Of a DNA stretch of 64,000 bases, positions 1 to 10,176 are shown piece after piece (within the stretch, counting starts at the first letter, position 1; the number at the start of each line of letters is the position of its first letter). A program made the position numbers and the translations under genes. The DNA lies in NCBI GenBank assembly GCA_025057375.1, contig JANWWO010000005.1, positions 1 through 64,000 on the forward strand. Direction: 5' to 3'. Source of the DNA: Candidatus Absconditabacterales bacterium. Its GTDB lineage: Bacteria; Patescibacteriota; Gracilibacteria; Absconditabacterales; Absconditicoccaceae. The notes under the pieces were generated by a model. It searched no databases. It saw only the letters and a list, made by a program, of their open reading frames with translations, and was not told the DNA's origin.

Positions 1-2
1 GG

Positions 3-803
3 TTTATTAATTACGATTTTTTTAATGCGAGAGAGACAGGATTATTACTCGTAGGATTTTTTGGGATGGGTATCATAGGGTTATTGGATGATGTGTTTAA
101 TATTCTCAAACTGACCAAAGTTAGATGACTTGCTGCATGGCCCAAACTTATTATGATGTTTGCATTTGCATGATGGATTGCCTATTGGTTTGTGCGAAAA
201 CTTAATGTATTTACGATTAATATGCGACCTCTGGGTGGTGAGTTTGTGCTTCCTCGTATGGTTGCCTGGGTATGTTATTTTTTGTTTATCCTTTTTGTGA
301 CCAACGCTATCAATATTACTGATGGTCTTGATGGACTCGCAGGATGATTGTTGGTTCAGATTTTTTCTGTTGTGTGATTGATAGCTTTTTTGGATTCCAA
401 ATTTTTGACGTCATGATTGGTTGTTATTGTTTTGGCATCGATTACGGGCTTTTTGTGGCATAATATTCATCCAGCAAAAATTTTTATGGGAGATAGTGGC
501 TCATTTTCTCTTGGATGACTCTTGGCGGTAAGTGTGTTGTTGTTAAATATCGAGATTGGGGTTTTTATTCCTTTTGTCATTATGTTTGGGTTATTTACTC
601 TTGATGCCTGATCATCATTGCTCCAAATTCTCCGAAAAAAATGGAAAAAAGAAAAATTGTTTCCTATCGCTCCTATTCATCATTATTTAGAATATATCGG
701 CATGCATGAAACGACAATTGTGATGAAACGATGGCTTCTCCAAGCATGACTCAACGTCATCGGACTTATGCTCCTTTTGTTCCAGTTGCAAGTGATTGGC
801 TAG
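3..803 (+). CDS. mraY: MraY, phospho-MurNAc-pentapeptide transferase (5' end cut by window)
   Basis: This integral membrane enzyme transfers phospho-MurNAc-pentapeptide from UDP to undecaprenyl phosphate, making lipid I. The frame is open from base 3, so the N-terminus lies outside the window; 266 residues remain. The family motifs are visible: LLDDV near base 81, [14 protein letters not shown] near 303-345 and [15 protein letters not shown] near 460-500, with hydrophobic segments between them. The cytoplasmic [10 protein letters not shown] motif lies near 672-700. The last Gly of the second motif and several others are TGA. It ends in TAG. RlmH follows on the same strand about 50 bases later. 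Confidence 0.95.
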
Positions 804-854
804 TTGTTGTGTCTGATAGCCTCTGTGTTTAGGATCAAAGACGTTTTTATTTCT

Positions 855-1307
855 ATGCTGTGTATGATTCATATCCATTACTTTGATACACGTGAAAAAG
901 AGTATGCTCCTCTCATTGCTGAATATACCAAACGTTTGAGGTCAGTAACGCTTTTTTCTCATCAGTCAGGGAAAGGAACAATTGACCAGATTCGTCACCA
1001 TGATAGCAATCATTATGCTGCTGTGATCAAAAAAAAATACCAGACTGACTGGTATCGTGTGCTCCTTGATGAGCGTGGCAAAGACTGTGATTCGCTATGA
1101 TTTGCTGCTATGCTATCTTCTCAGATCAATTGTGTTTTTTTTCTGGGTGGAACCTATGGGCTCGATTCTTCTCTGCTTGCTCCATTGATAGAATATCGCC
1201 TTCGTTTTGGAGCGATGACAATGCATCATATTTTGATCAAACTTGTTTTGCTTGAGCAGATTTGGAGAGCAGACTGTATCAATCATGGAAGAGAGTATCA
1301 TCGGTAA
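855..1307 (+). CDS. rlmH: RlmH, 23S rRNA pseudouridine-1915 N3-methyltransferase
   Basis: This is a SPOUT-class methyltransferase that modifies pseudouridine 1915 of 23S rRNA using S-adenosylmethionine. It has about 150 residues, the usual family length. Visible motifs are LLDERGKDCDSLGF, then FFLGGTYGLDSS (the SAM-binding knot), MTMHHILIKLVLLEQIWRA and a C-terminal INHGREYHR, which is the classic YH ending. The Gly after DSL is TGA. The ATG at 855 is chosen; 864 is equally possible. A weak AGGA lies about 20 bases upstream. It converges on the VanW-like gene with a 5-base gap. Confidence 0.93.
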
Positions 1308-1312
1308 GGATG

Positions 1313-2419
1313 TTATGGTCATCGTCTGATGCTACGGAAGGTTGAGGGAAAGGCTTCGGTGTGGATGATTTCTTGTGATTGATTAATGACTTTTTTTTCG
1401 ACTAGTGAGGTTAGTCTTCCGGTTTGTTTTTTTGTGATCCAGACATTGTTTTGGGTATGGTCTGAGGGGAGAGTGATTGTCACGAGATAGGTCTCGTCAT
1501 CTCTTTCTATCGTTTTGAGAAGGATAGGATGGGGTCAAGTATTTTCGATAATGAGTCTTTTGCTATTTTCATAAATTGCTGCATCATCGCCATGGATATA
1601 AGGGCCATAATAGTATGCCCATCGTTTGCTATGATTATGTCTTTCGGTGATCATTAGATGTGGGTGCATCAATGCATTCCTAAATAGATGTGTTGAAATG
1701 CCACAAGCACCACCATTAAACATATAATCAGGGCCGTCATAGCTACAATATCAGGGGAGATAGGCAATGTGACTATTGATATTAAAGGGCCTGCCTGGCA
1801 GTAACCTCACGCCATCAAGCGCTCTAAATCCGATGAGATAGTTTGTCAATCCACAGGCTCCAATACCAGCGAGTGGTTTATGAACGGCAGTATAGTACAG
1901 GCTTTTGATAAAAATGTAGTCGAGTGCACGTGTGGGGAGCCTAATAGATGCATTGGCACGATGTAAGGCAACGAGAATAAAATGGTCTGAGGGACGATGA
2001 TGAGAAAAAAGATCACTGACTGACGATCGGTCCCCGCTTAGGATAGGTGAGGATGGACGAACTGCGTATCATGTTGTGACGAGATCATATACATCCGTAA
2101 AGTCGCTGATATATGACCGGAGATTGGTAATTTTTTGTTCCCATTGTGAGTTATCACGAGGGATACGATCGGGATGGACAAGGCATCAGGGGCTGACAGT
2201 AAGAGAGGAGGGAGTGTCGTGTCAAGAGTGGATGGTACAAGGAAGCGTGTTGATATCTCGTTGTTTTCCATCGAGTCAGGAGAGTGCTGGATGTGTGGCT
2301 GCATATGCTTTAAGCTCCAAAAAAAATGTATGATCCAGGTCGAGTCCATGCGTCATCCACGGAATCAATCATCGTATACTGAGCATTATGTATCATCGTA
2401 TCATGGGTGTTATCATCAT
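1313..2419 (-). CDS. VanW-like protein, possible N-terminal frameshift
   Basis: The C-terminal half resembles the VanW domain found in envelope proteins of Gram-positive and CPR bacteria: GGACGISTHLFRNALM, then ITERHNHSKRW, YYYGPYIHGDDAAIYE and LIIENT. VanW proteins accompany peptidoglycan or glycopeptide-resistance functions, but no biochemical role is established. The upstream part (about 200 residues) is unfamiliar. In the chosen frame it opens at 2419 just after a TAG. A second frame starting at 2432 is also protein-like and runs into a TAA directly after an eight-T run (sense strand) near 2322, where the chosen frame could take over. A one-base indel there would join them. No signal peptide is seen. 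It lies downstream of dut. Confidence 0.75.
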
Positions 2420-2567
2420 ACCCTAAAAACATGTCTCTTGTGGCAGAGACTATTGAATCTAAGTATACTGATTCTATGCGCTAGTGCAATTTCTCCATGA
2501 TATGAGATCTTTTTGTATTGACATCATCACAAGGATGTGATATGTGATGGTATTTGGATGATAAGAT

Positions 2568-3011
2568 TTATGTTCCTGTACTTCCAAATCATCCTGTTCA
2601 TCTTTCGCTGCTTGCAAGGGTATCTTGAATGAGGATAGTAGTTTCCTGCAGAGGAACAAGCATAAATTGGCCAATTTTGTCACCAATTTCATAGAGGACA
2701 GGTTCTCGGTCTGCTCATGCATGCATAGGTTTATGAACACGAAAACGCATTTTCCGTTCACCGCGATAACCTGCGTCGATGACACCAACATGGTTTGCAA
2801 GGATCAAATCGGTTTTTGAAAGTGATGAACGTGGGTAGATGAGAGCACATCGTCCATGAGGAATCTCAGTAGCAAATCACAATCCATACTCAATATAGGT
2901 GTCAGTGATGGTTTTGCTATGAGCAAAGACATCAAAACATGCATCACTGGGGTGCGCTTTAGTGGGAAGTATGGTAGAGGGAGAAAGTGGGAGGAGGGGT
3001 AAAGTAATCAT
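2568..3011 (-). CDS. dut: dUTPase (dUTP diphosphatase)
   Basis: This trimeric dUTPase hydrolyses dUTP to dUMP and pyrophosphate, keeping uracil out of DNA and supplying dTMP synthesis. The 147 residues show the five family motifs in order: SDACFDVFA, PRSSLSKTDL, GVIDAGYRGE, DKIGQFMLVPL and the glycine-rich RGTGGFGSTG at the C-terminus. In that last motif the first and third Gly are TGA. Length is normal and the stop is TAA. The VanW-like gene follows on the same strand after about 150 bases. Confidence 0.96.
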
Positions 3012-3045
3012 TTGCGATGAGAAAAAAATAAAATTATAGCTTGTC

Positions 3046-3834
3046 CTAGTTTTTTAGACGAGCGAGGAACCAATCACCAAAAACTTTTACTGCATATCGA
3101 ACTTTTTTTGCATTTTTGTGTGGGTTGATGACAAGTCTTCGGATTCGTTCTGCTTTGAGACGTTGGATGATGAGAGGTGCTCTTTTTTCTTTGCCTCCCA
3201 TACTTGAATGGTCAAATATTCCTCCTTGCAAACAGACACAGAACCCTCTCTCGTGACACTTTTGACGTTCAGTGTATCGTCGTTCTTCTTGGATAGGACG
3301 TGAGATTGTAGATCTTCCGACGATGAGTATTTTTTTGTGTTGTGTGTATGCGTGAGCAGCGTGATCATAGGCGTCTCGATCAAAAGGACGATAGCCATCT
3401 TGGACATAGATGACATGATAGCCTTGTTTTTCCAAAAAATCTTGTGTGCGTTTGATTTGTTCGAGTGTTGATCCATATAGGACAAGACTGCATGTTTGAT
3501 ATTTCTTTGTTGCCTGATTGAGTAGACGGGGAAGGAGATCGGTGCCGTTACAGTTGGGATATCGCTGTGGCTGTGATTTTTTGGTAATCACGCTATCAAG
3601 CCAGAGAATTGTCTGCAGTCCAATCCCATCGACAGCGACATAGTCAAGCGATTCTAGGGCAGTCCAATATAGTGATTGGGGATGTGTTAGAAGATGTCTG
3701 CTACTGATATTAGCTCCATATAAATATCCTACACTTACCGATCAATGGGTATCTCGTTTGGTGAGGATGTTTGCAATAAGGTCTTCAGGTGTGAGAGGGG
3801 AGAGAAGACCGCGCAGACGATCACAAGGATTCAT
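3046..3834 (-). CDS. WecG/TagA/CpsF family glycosyltransferase
   Basis: The 262-residue protein fits the WecG/TagA/CpsF family, which transfers N-acetylmannosamine or related sugars onto undecaprenyl-linked acceptors during teichoic acid, enterobacterial common antigen or capsule synthesis. Visible features are VAVDGIGLQTILWL near residue 80, a Rossmann-like block LVLYGSTLEQIKR followed by YVQDGY, and a later CVCLQGGIFDHSSMGGKEKRAP segment matching the family's second conserved block. It has only one UGA-Gly, near residue 36. It starts at 3834 just after ruvA ends (26-base gap) and is probably cotranscribed with it. The acceptor and sugar cannot be told from sequence. Confidence 0.85.
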
Positions 3835-3860
3835 CGTATCCAAAAAAATAAAATATGATA

Positions 3861-4418
3861 TTATTTCAATTGATGGATACACCACACAAAGCAAGCATGG
3901 AGGGTTTCATCAGTGAGGGGATTGGGATAGGAGTCGAGAATGTGTGTCACACGATGTTTATCGTACCCAAGAGAAACAAGTTGTGTTACGATTTTCTTAA
4001 TTAAAGGATTTTTTTGGTGCGTCACTTTGTTTAGTACGATGGTATGGGTAAGTTCAACAAGAATTTTTGTTGCGAGTTTAGGACCAACACCAGGAATTGC
4101 TTGGAGTTTTTTTGGATCTTTTGTTTCGCATGCTTCACGTACGAGATCGTTCATTCCTCATGCAAGTGTCAAGGCAATTTTGGGTCCTACGCCAGAAATT
4201 TTGAGATAAGTGGTAAACAGGTGCCATTGATCATAGGTATCGAATGCATAATAGTTGATTGATTTGGTGCGTTCATCAAGGACAGGATAAAGAAAAAATG
4301 AACTGTGTGATCATGAAGGCTTGCTTCCTTGATAGTGAGCGAGTACTCCATGAAACTCATTGGCAATAAGGATCAAGGGATGGAAACGTGTCAAAGTTCC
4401 TGTTATATGATGAAGCAT
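3861..4418 (-). CDS. ruvA: RuvA, Holliday junction DNA-binding subunit
   Basis: RuvA binds four-way junctions as a tetramer and loads the RuvB motor for branch migration. Two helix-hairpin-helix motifs are clear: KISGVGPKIALTLAGG and AIPGVGPKLATKIL. An N-terminal OB-fold (MLHHITGTLTRF...) precedes them, and a C-terminal helical domain (LVSLGYDKHRVTHIL) follows. The length of 185 residues is close to normal. UGA supplies the first Gly after LA in the first hairpin. The gene lies just upstream of the glycosyltransferase on the same strand. Confidence 0.95.
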
Positions 4419-4466
4419 ACGCACAACAAAAAAAATTAAAAAAAAGAATGTCTGACTATGATGAGT

Positions 4467-5087
4467 TTATGGTCTGGCATTTTTTTTCCACCACCATAGT
4501 CGCATCCCACACGCAATCAGAACAAAGGGAATGACGAGGAATCGTTTGTATGTTTCCATTAAGGAAAAAATTTTTGCATAATGCTGTCCCAATACAAACC
4601 CTCACCAAATGAGGAGAAATGACCACAGAAATCATCATCCAAGCGTAACAAGGGTATAGAGCAAAAAATTGAGACGGACTGTGCCTGCAGGAAAAGAAAC
4701 AACACTTCTAATGATGGGAACCAGACGTCCAAAAAACATAAACCATAACCCATAACGTTCAAAAAGATCAAATCATGATGTTAAGACAGAAGGGGCAATA
4801 CCTAGCCATTTCCCATGACGATTGACAAAGGCTGTGATAGTATCTCTGTTGCCTCGATAGCCCAAAAAATAAAATGGTAATGTTCCTAAGTATGCTCCTA
4901 TTGTTGCCCAAAAAATACTTCGCCCAAACGAAAGAGATCCTTTGCTTGCAACAAATCATACAAAGGGAAGAATCAGTTCGCTAGGAATGGGAGGGAAAAC
5001 ATTTTCGATAATCATTGACAGAAAGACGCCAAGATATCATCGTTGCTCGATGAGGTCAAAGAGACTGGCAATAAAGGATTCAATCAT
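4467..5087 (-). CDS. DedA family membrane protein
   Basis: This 206-residue multi-pass protein belongs to the DedA/VTT superfamily, whose members include lipid-carrier flippases (for example of undecaprenyl phosphate) in other bacteria. The signature runs from FPPIPSELILPF near residue 30 to YGLWFMFFGRLVPIIRSVVS near 130, followed by FPAG. Many membrane glycines are TGA, including a GGG run written GGA-TGA-TGA. It could recycle the carrier used by MraY and the nearby glycosyltransferase; that role is inferred. Confidence 0.88.
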
Positions 5088-5166
5088 AGATATGTGGAGA
5101 ATAAAAGAATGAAAGTAGAGTGGTGATGAGTTGAATGTGTTAATTTGCCAGACGTGTGTATTGCGT

Positions 5167-5439
5167 CTATTTTATCATGTGCAATGATCGTTGTTGAGAT
5201 ATGATAGTCAAAATATTATTGGGCTCTGTGATTATTCCAACAAAGGTGTTTTTTGCTTGCTTGTCTTTTCGGGAGAATCAAGGAATGTGTGTTTTGCAAT
5301 ATATGTTTCTGCTAAAACAGATATTGATTTCTCTCTCATTTGCAAGAGGAAGAGATACGCGTGTCACCGTAATTAGTATTTTTTGCTTGCAATACAAAAA
5401 ATTATCACTACCATCACATATATACGCACTAGACATCAT
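5167..5439 (-). CDS. small hypothetical protein
   Basis: I do not recognise this 90-residue frame. It opens with ATG-ATG at 5439, contains one in-frame TGA (in HIPGFSRKD) and ends in TAG, leaving about 80 bases before the dedA start. Composition is protein-like, with a closing stretch NTFVGIITEPNNILTII. Against it, the promoter proposed for the divergent peroxiredoxin lies inside it, and a plus-strand frame from 5201 to 5536 also stays open but reads poorly. Confidence 0.35.
5387..5414 (+). promoter_or_regulatory. promoter for the peroxiredoxin gene
   Basis: TTGCAA (5387-5392), a 16-base spacer and TACCAT (5409-5414). It sits about 60 bases before the ATG at 5473 and matches the pattern repeated through the window. 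Confidence 0.5.
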
Positions 5440-5472
5440 GATGGTTAGTCGTTTTTATTTTTCATCATTCTT

Positions 5473-6033
5473 ATGTCTTACTGCCAATGTCATGATCATT
5501 GTCATCCTATTCATGAGGGACATACTGAAGGACTAGTTATCCCTCTGAGAGTAGGAGAACGCCTCGATGATATCCCTCTTGTCGTCTACAATCCAAAAAC
5601 ATGACAACAAGAAGAACTGATGCTTCACTCTTGTATTGCACGTCAGACCATTGTTGTTTTTTATGAAGCTGATTTTGCTGATCATTGTGCACAGGATCTC
5701 GAACAGCTAGCAGCAAAAGCTCATGAGCGAGAAAATCAGCAAACTGATCTCATTGTTGTATCAACTGATAGTGTTTTTAGTCACAAAAAACGATGCGAAA
5801 CTGAGCCTCGTCTCACGTCGTTTCGTATGATGATGGTTGCTGACAAAACAGCAGAATTGAGTCGTATGCTTGGACTGTATGATGTACATACATGAAATTG
5901 TCTGTCTGCAGTTGCACTTATTGATCAGCATCATCATATAATGAGTTTGGATATCCTTCCTGCAGGTGTATCGCTCTCTGCTGACGAGATCTTGAGAAGA
6001 CTGACTCAACTGAGAACACGTTCGTCTTCTTAG
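5473..6033 (+). CDS. peroxiredoxin-like (AhpC/TSA) protein
   Basis: This thioredoxin-fold protein should reduce peroxides through a cysteine. The FYEADFADHCAQDLEQLA block aligns with the peroxidatic region of AhpC/BCP peroxiredoxins (FY.ADFT..C..E), with Cys as the peroxidatic residue. There are 186 residues. The N-terminus, MSYCQCHDHCHPIHEG, is rich in Cys and His and could bind a metal; it precedes the redoxin domain, which starts near VGERLDDIPL. No resolving Cys in a VCP motif is evident. The HD hydrolase follows 25 bases downstream and is probably cotranscribed. Confidence 0.78.
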
Positions 6034-6058
6034 GGGGGATTTTTTTATTATTTATGAT

Positions 6059-6868
6059 ATGTTTATGTTTTCTATTACCCATGCAACGCACGAATTCCAA
6101 GAGCATTATACTCATGTCTGGCAGCAATACGGCTGACAATCTCATCATGTTGATGCATTTTTAACGCACAAATTGAGGCATACCTATGGTGTATTGGATG
6201 CGACATTGCGTGTAGTTGCCTGAGAGCCAGATATTGTCGCAGAGGGGAGGGCGTTTGCAAGAGAGGCAGAAATTGTTGCCTTGTGGCATGATATTGGGAG
6301 ATTGTATCAAGTTCGTGGTGATCGTATTCTTGGCAACAAAGAGTATGAACATGGCAATGAAGCATATGCGATGCTCAAAAACAAATATCCTGACCGTCTT
6401 CCTCTCTTGCTTGCTATTAAGATTCACAATAAGTTTTCTTATGATGCATTGTTTCAGGAAGATGATTATCAATGACTTGACGAAATCTCTCAAAAAAAAG
6501 CTCTTCTTTTGACTAAAATCATTAGAGATGCAGACAAGATTCAAAATTTGACGTATGATGTGTTTGATCATTTTGAATCATTGATTGCTTTTGATGTTCA
6601 TATTTACAAGGCGAATTCTTCATTTATGTCTAGTGAGATCAGTGACCGTGTGATTGAATCATTTCATCGTGGTGAACAAGTTTTGCATCGTGATATCCGT
6701 ACGGCTGCAGATGCTGTTCTTGCTCAGTATTCTTGGTGTTTTGATATCAATTTTTCGTCATCACGTCGTATTTTGTCATCGCTTGGATTGCATCAGGCTG
6801 TTTGTAGTGCCTTGCAAAGGCTAGGTGTGAAGGAAGAACTCGTTCATAAGATTCCTCTCTTGGTGTAA
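6059..6868 (+). CDS. HD-domain phosphohydrolase
   Basis: This 269-residue protein carries an HD-type metal-dependent phosphohydrolase domain. The metal ligands are visible as an early His (HHVDAFLTHKLRHTYG), the HD pair in IVALWHDIGRLYQ and a later Asp in IIRDADKIQNLTYD. Such enzymes cleave nucleotides or cyclic nucleotides, but the substrate cannot be read from sequence. UGA encodes three glycines. It may start at 6059 or 6065. It follows the peroxiredoxin closely and ends in TAA. Confidence 0.85.
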
Positions 6869-6931
6869 TAGAGGAGCTAAAGTGTTTTTGTGCCGTATGA
6901 TCAAGAAAAGGGAGTGTGTTGTTGATAGGAT

Positions 6932-6954
6932 GACTATTATAGTCGGTTTTTTTT
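6932..6954 (+). terminator. weak intrinsic terminator after the HD gene
   Basis: GACTA-TTA-TAGTC (6932-6944) is followed two bases later by eight T. The five-pair stem is short, but it lies about 65 bases after the HD gene stop. Confidence 0.4.
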
Positions 6955-7035
6955 CACAGCACTACCGTAGTGTATGTATTATTGGCTTTTTGTAAATGTG
7001 CTTTTACTCCTTTTTCTTTATTTTATTGTTTTTTT

Positions 7036-7884
7036 ATGGTTGTGTTTACCCTTTTTTGACGGCCTATTTATCGATATGGTCTCGCATATGCGATTTCATT
7101 GATGATCGTGATGATATGGCTCTGGCGACTATGAACTAAAGCGCGTGTTCTTATTCAGTATCCACAGCTTACAACAATATTGCGTGATCATACAGATTCT
7201 CTCGTGACGTGGCTTGTGATAGGAATGCTGATCGGATGACGTATGGGACATATTATTTTTTATTCGTGATCGTATTATCGAGACCATCCGTCTCAGATTT
7301 TTGCTGTCTGGGAAGGGGGGATGTCGTATTTTTGAGGGATTATTGGTGTGGTGATTGCTTTTTTGCTCTATGCATGGAAACAAGGACGATCTTCATCGCT
7401 TTTTGGGATGGTAGTAGATAGTGTGTGTGCTATTGTTCCTATCGGAAGCTTGATTGGACGTCGAGGAAATTTTGCAAATCAAGAATTGGTTGGAAGACCA
7501 TGGGTTGATGTTTTTGGTTCTTACTCGCTTGATAGTGCTCTTCAGTATTGATTTGCATGGGTGTATCCACTCGTTGATACGATTCCAAGGATCAATACTC
7601 ATTTGATAGCGAGTATGACTGAGTGAGTAGTGCTTTTGGTTCTTTGTCAGTATCTCTGGCGATCGCAATGGTATCAAGGGAATCCACGTCCATGGCAGAC
7701 GACACGTCGATATTTGGTATCCTATATGATTATTCGCTTCTGTCTTGAATATCTTAGACAGGATTCTTTTGATGAGCGTTGATTGTGGGGGGTGAGTATT
7801 ACGCAGTGGATTATTATTGTTGGTCTTTGTGTGATTAGTATTCGATATTGATATCACAAAAAAACCTCGCATGCGAGGTGATAG
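7036..7884 (+). CDS. lgt: Lgt, prolipoprotein diacylglyceryl transferase
   Basis: Lgt transfers diacylglycerol from phosphatidylglycerol to the lipobox cysteine, the first step of lipoprotein maturation. The family signature GRRGNFANQELVGRP (usually GRIGNFINGELYGRP) lies near bases 7456-7500. The conserved HPSQIFAVWEGGMSYFGG region precedes it. There are 282 residues with several membrane segments, and many glycines are TGA. A T-rich tract directly precedes the ATG at 7036. Its substrates probably include the lipoproteins encoded at 7885-8754, 16182-16889 and 40946-41407. The last codons overlap the terminator of the opposing gene. Confidence 0.94.
7857..7879 (-). terminator. intrinsic terminator of the 7885-8754 lipoprotein gene
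   Basis: Read on the minus strand, the perfect palindrome ACCTCGCATGCGAGGT is followed by a T run, directly after the lipoprotein stop. It lies inside the last codons of lgt. Confidence 0.85.
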
Positions 7885-8754
7885 TTATTCAAGGGTTACA
7901 ATCTCATTAGTCACAAGATTCCATCTCATAAAGGAAGAAAACGTATGTTCTGACTGAGGTGACGGTCATTGATCTGCATTGCCTCGGTAGACTCGGTGAT
8001 CACGGATGATGAACGGATGGTATGTTCATATTGCTCATGAAAAACGAGTTGATCAACGTAATTCCCTTTTTTGTGTGTCATAGATGAGGATCTCTGTTTG
8101 TCATCATTGGTGATGTGTCCACAAGAGATGCGTCCCATCAGTATGTAGTGAGTTGATGTGTGTCGGATAGATCATGTGCTGAGACTCTGGTGTTCGGTGC
8201 ATAAGTGTAGAATAAAGCGCATTCCCTTCCGTAGTAAGTTGGGTACACACGATACTTGTGTCCAAAAGGATAAAAAGTGGGATACATCAGGGTTCGCTTA
8301 TATGTAGTGCTCCTGTGTCAGTTGCACGTGCTATGAGTGTCGCGGTACGTGTTCCCAGCCCATCTTTTAGCCTAATCCAGGCACTGGACTCAGTTGTGTG
8401 AAGAAGCGAATATCCTATCATTTGTGTTCCCAGCAGGAGGGGAGATTGGAAGGTGAGGAGTCATTCATGGTCCGTTCATAATTGGGTATTGGTACGTATG
8501 ATGCTTTCATCTGTTAAGGTCCATTGCCATATGCCATGTGTTTTGGTACGAATTGGTTGGAGGGGAATCAAAAATCTTGTTTCTCCGATACGTTGGTCGT
8601 TGATGAGTTGTTGTACGACCTCATTGTCAAGAGGAAGTAGTGTTTGATCTCCTGAGAGTGATATTGGTACTGAAACCGGTTGTGGTTGTGCTGATGGAGT
8701 GCGACATCCAGAGAGAACTAAAAGGCAACACAAAAGCAAAATACGGAGAGACAT
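7885..8754 (-). CDS. lipoprotein of unknown function
   Basis: The 289-residue precursor begins MSLRILLLCCLLVLSGCRTP, a signal peptide with a clean lipobox (LSGC), so Cys17 should be lipidated and the protein exported. The mature part has repeated short strand-like blocks (TATLIARATDTGALHISEPG, GNALYSTLM, TEILIYDTQKRELRG) that suggest a beta-rich, possibly propeller-like fold, but I do not recognise a family. It converges on lgt with no gap: the two stop codons abut at 7884/7885. Confidence 0.85.
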
Positions 8755-8898
8755 AACGAGTGATACAAAAGCTAAAAGATCAATAAAGATGGTATGATTG
8801 GTATAGATGTGAGTTATGGAATAGTGGGACAAGAGTAGTGTTTACAGAATGTGTGTGTTTACTAGCAGAGAGATTATCATAATCATGATAATATATGT

Positions 8899-9243
8899 CT
8901 AATCACAGGAGACATCTTCATACCATTCGAGAATTTTGCCATGGGCAACAAAGACAATATCCAAACGGCTTATTTCATCACTTTCATATGTTCGATTATA
9001 CGTATCTATTGTTTTGCGGAGAGTGGCAAGTTTTTTTGGTGTAATATAGTCGTGGATGTCGTCTCTGGAACTGACATCCTTGACTTCTATAAAAACACGA
9101 TATCAGTCTTTTCCCATAATGAGATCGATTTCTCCACCAGGAATGGTAAAATTTTTTTCACGCAGTGTATATCCCTTGTATTCATATGCTTCTTGGACAA
9201 GTGATTCACTTGCATAGCCACGTTTTTTATGAGAAATTTGCAT
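8899..9243 (-). CDS. YraN/UPF0102 endonuclease-like protein
   Basis: The 114-residue protein fits the YraN (UPF0102) family, which has a restriction-endonuclease-like fold; its role is poorly known. The signature is present: RGYASESLVQEAYEYKGYTL, then GGEIDLIM (the catalytic-type Glu and Asp) and VFIEVKDV (the E-x-K part). One Gly is TGA. It is a single gene between the lipoprotein and the divergent anchored protein. Confidence 0.9.
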
Positions 9244-9393
9244 TTGGATCAATGATCAATATAATAAAATGGATTGTAGAAATATATTGTATACATGTTT
9301 TATGATTCCTATACGGAGGTTTGTGTCTATTAGGTAGATAGACCCACTACTAATTATTGGAGAGGAGGGTGTTTTATTTTGGTGTGAGACACG

Positions 9394-10176
9394 ATGATTA
9401 GAAAAATTCCTCAAAGACTTTCCTCTATGGTTATTGGTCTTGTATCTTGCGTGGTGATCGGTGTGATTATTGGTATAGTGAGGCGGTATGAATTTTCACC
9501 ATGATCGTATCGATTTGATTCAGTATCGAGAGAGACAAATGTAAATGATTCAGCACAGTTGATGGAATTTGTATGATGGGAGTATAGAACATCATCGGGT
9601 GATACGTACCTTTTTGATCGTGATTTCACTCTTCGTATTATATCTACTACTCCATTTTTTGATACGCAGACATGATGGACGTATGGTTTGATCAAAGCAC
9701 AGGTGCGTGGTATTGGGACACATCGTTTGGTGAGTGATCTTCATAGTATTGAGAATACTGCTACTATTTCTTTTTCTTCTACGCAGCTATTGTATTTGAC
9801 AGATCAAGCGGATCGTTTTGTCTCAGAGAGGACTGATTATTTTTTTCATCATCTTGCGTGAATTCTTGTGTATGTTCCTCTTCGTGTAGCTATGCACGAA
9901 ATCCAAACACAATCGTTTTCTCAGCATAACTGTTATGGGTCGTGGGAGGCAACAGCATATGGTCAGCAAGTTTTCACAATGACACTTTGTGATCAACCGA
10001 GGAGAGTATCCCAAAGAGCGAAAACAGATCATAGTATTTTGATAGGTGATATGATTATGTATATTCGTGCGACTGACACCTTTTATCCAGTCAATCAGAT
10101 TACTCTTTTCTCCGAACAAGAATTTTTATCGTTTATCCCTCCTGAGGAGGAAAAAAATGGAGTGGATAGTGAATAG
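9394..10176 (+). CDS. membrane-anchored protein of unknown function
   Basis: I do not recognise this 260-residue protein. It has one N-terminal hydrophobic segment (MVIGLVSCVVIGVIIGIV) after a basic start, so it is probably anchored with the rest outside. The extracytoplasmic part contains FTLRIISTTPFFDT and a pair of cysteines. UGA-Gly occurs at several sites. Its 3' end overlaps the acetolactate synthase-like gene on the other strand by 44 bases. Confidence 0.8.

Noticed and set aside
5201-5536. Open plus-strand frame of 111 residues
   Set aside because: It overlaps the well-supported peroxiredoxin start out of frame, has weak composition, and the opposite strand holds a better candidate.
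7864-7879. Palindrome CCTCGCATGCGAGG as an operator
   Set aside because: The adjoining T run on the minus strand and its position just after a stop make it a terminator.
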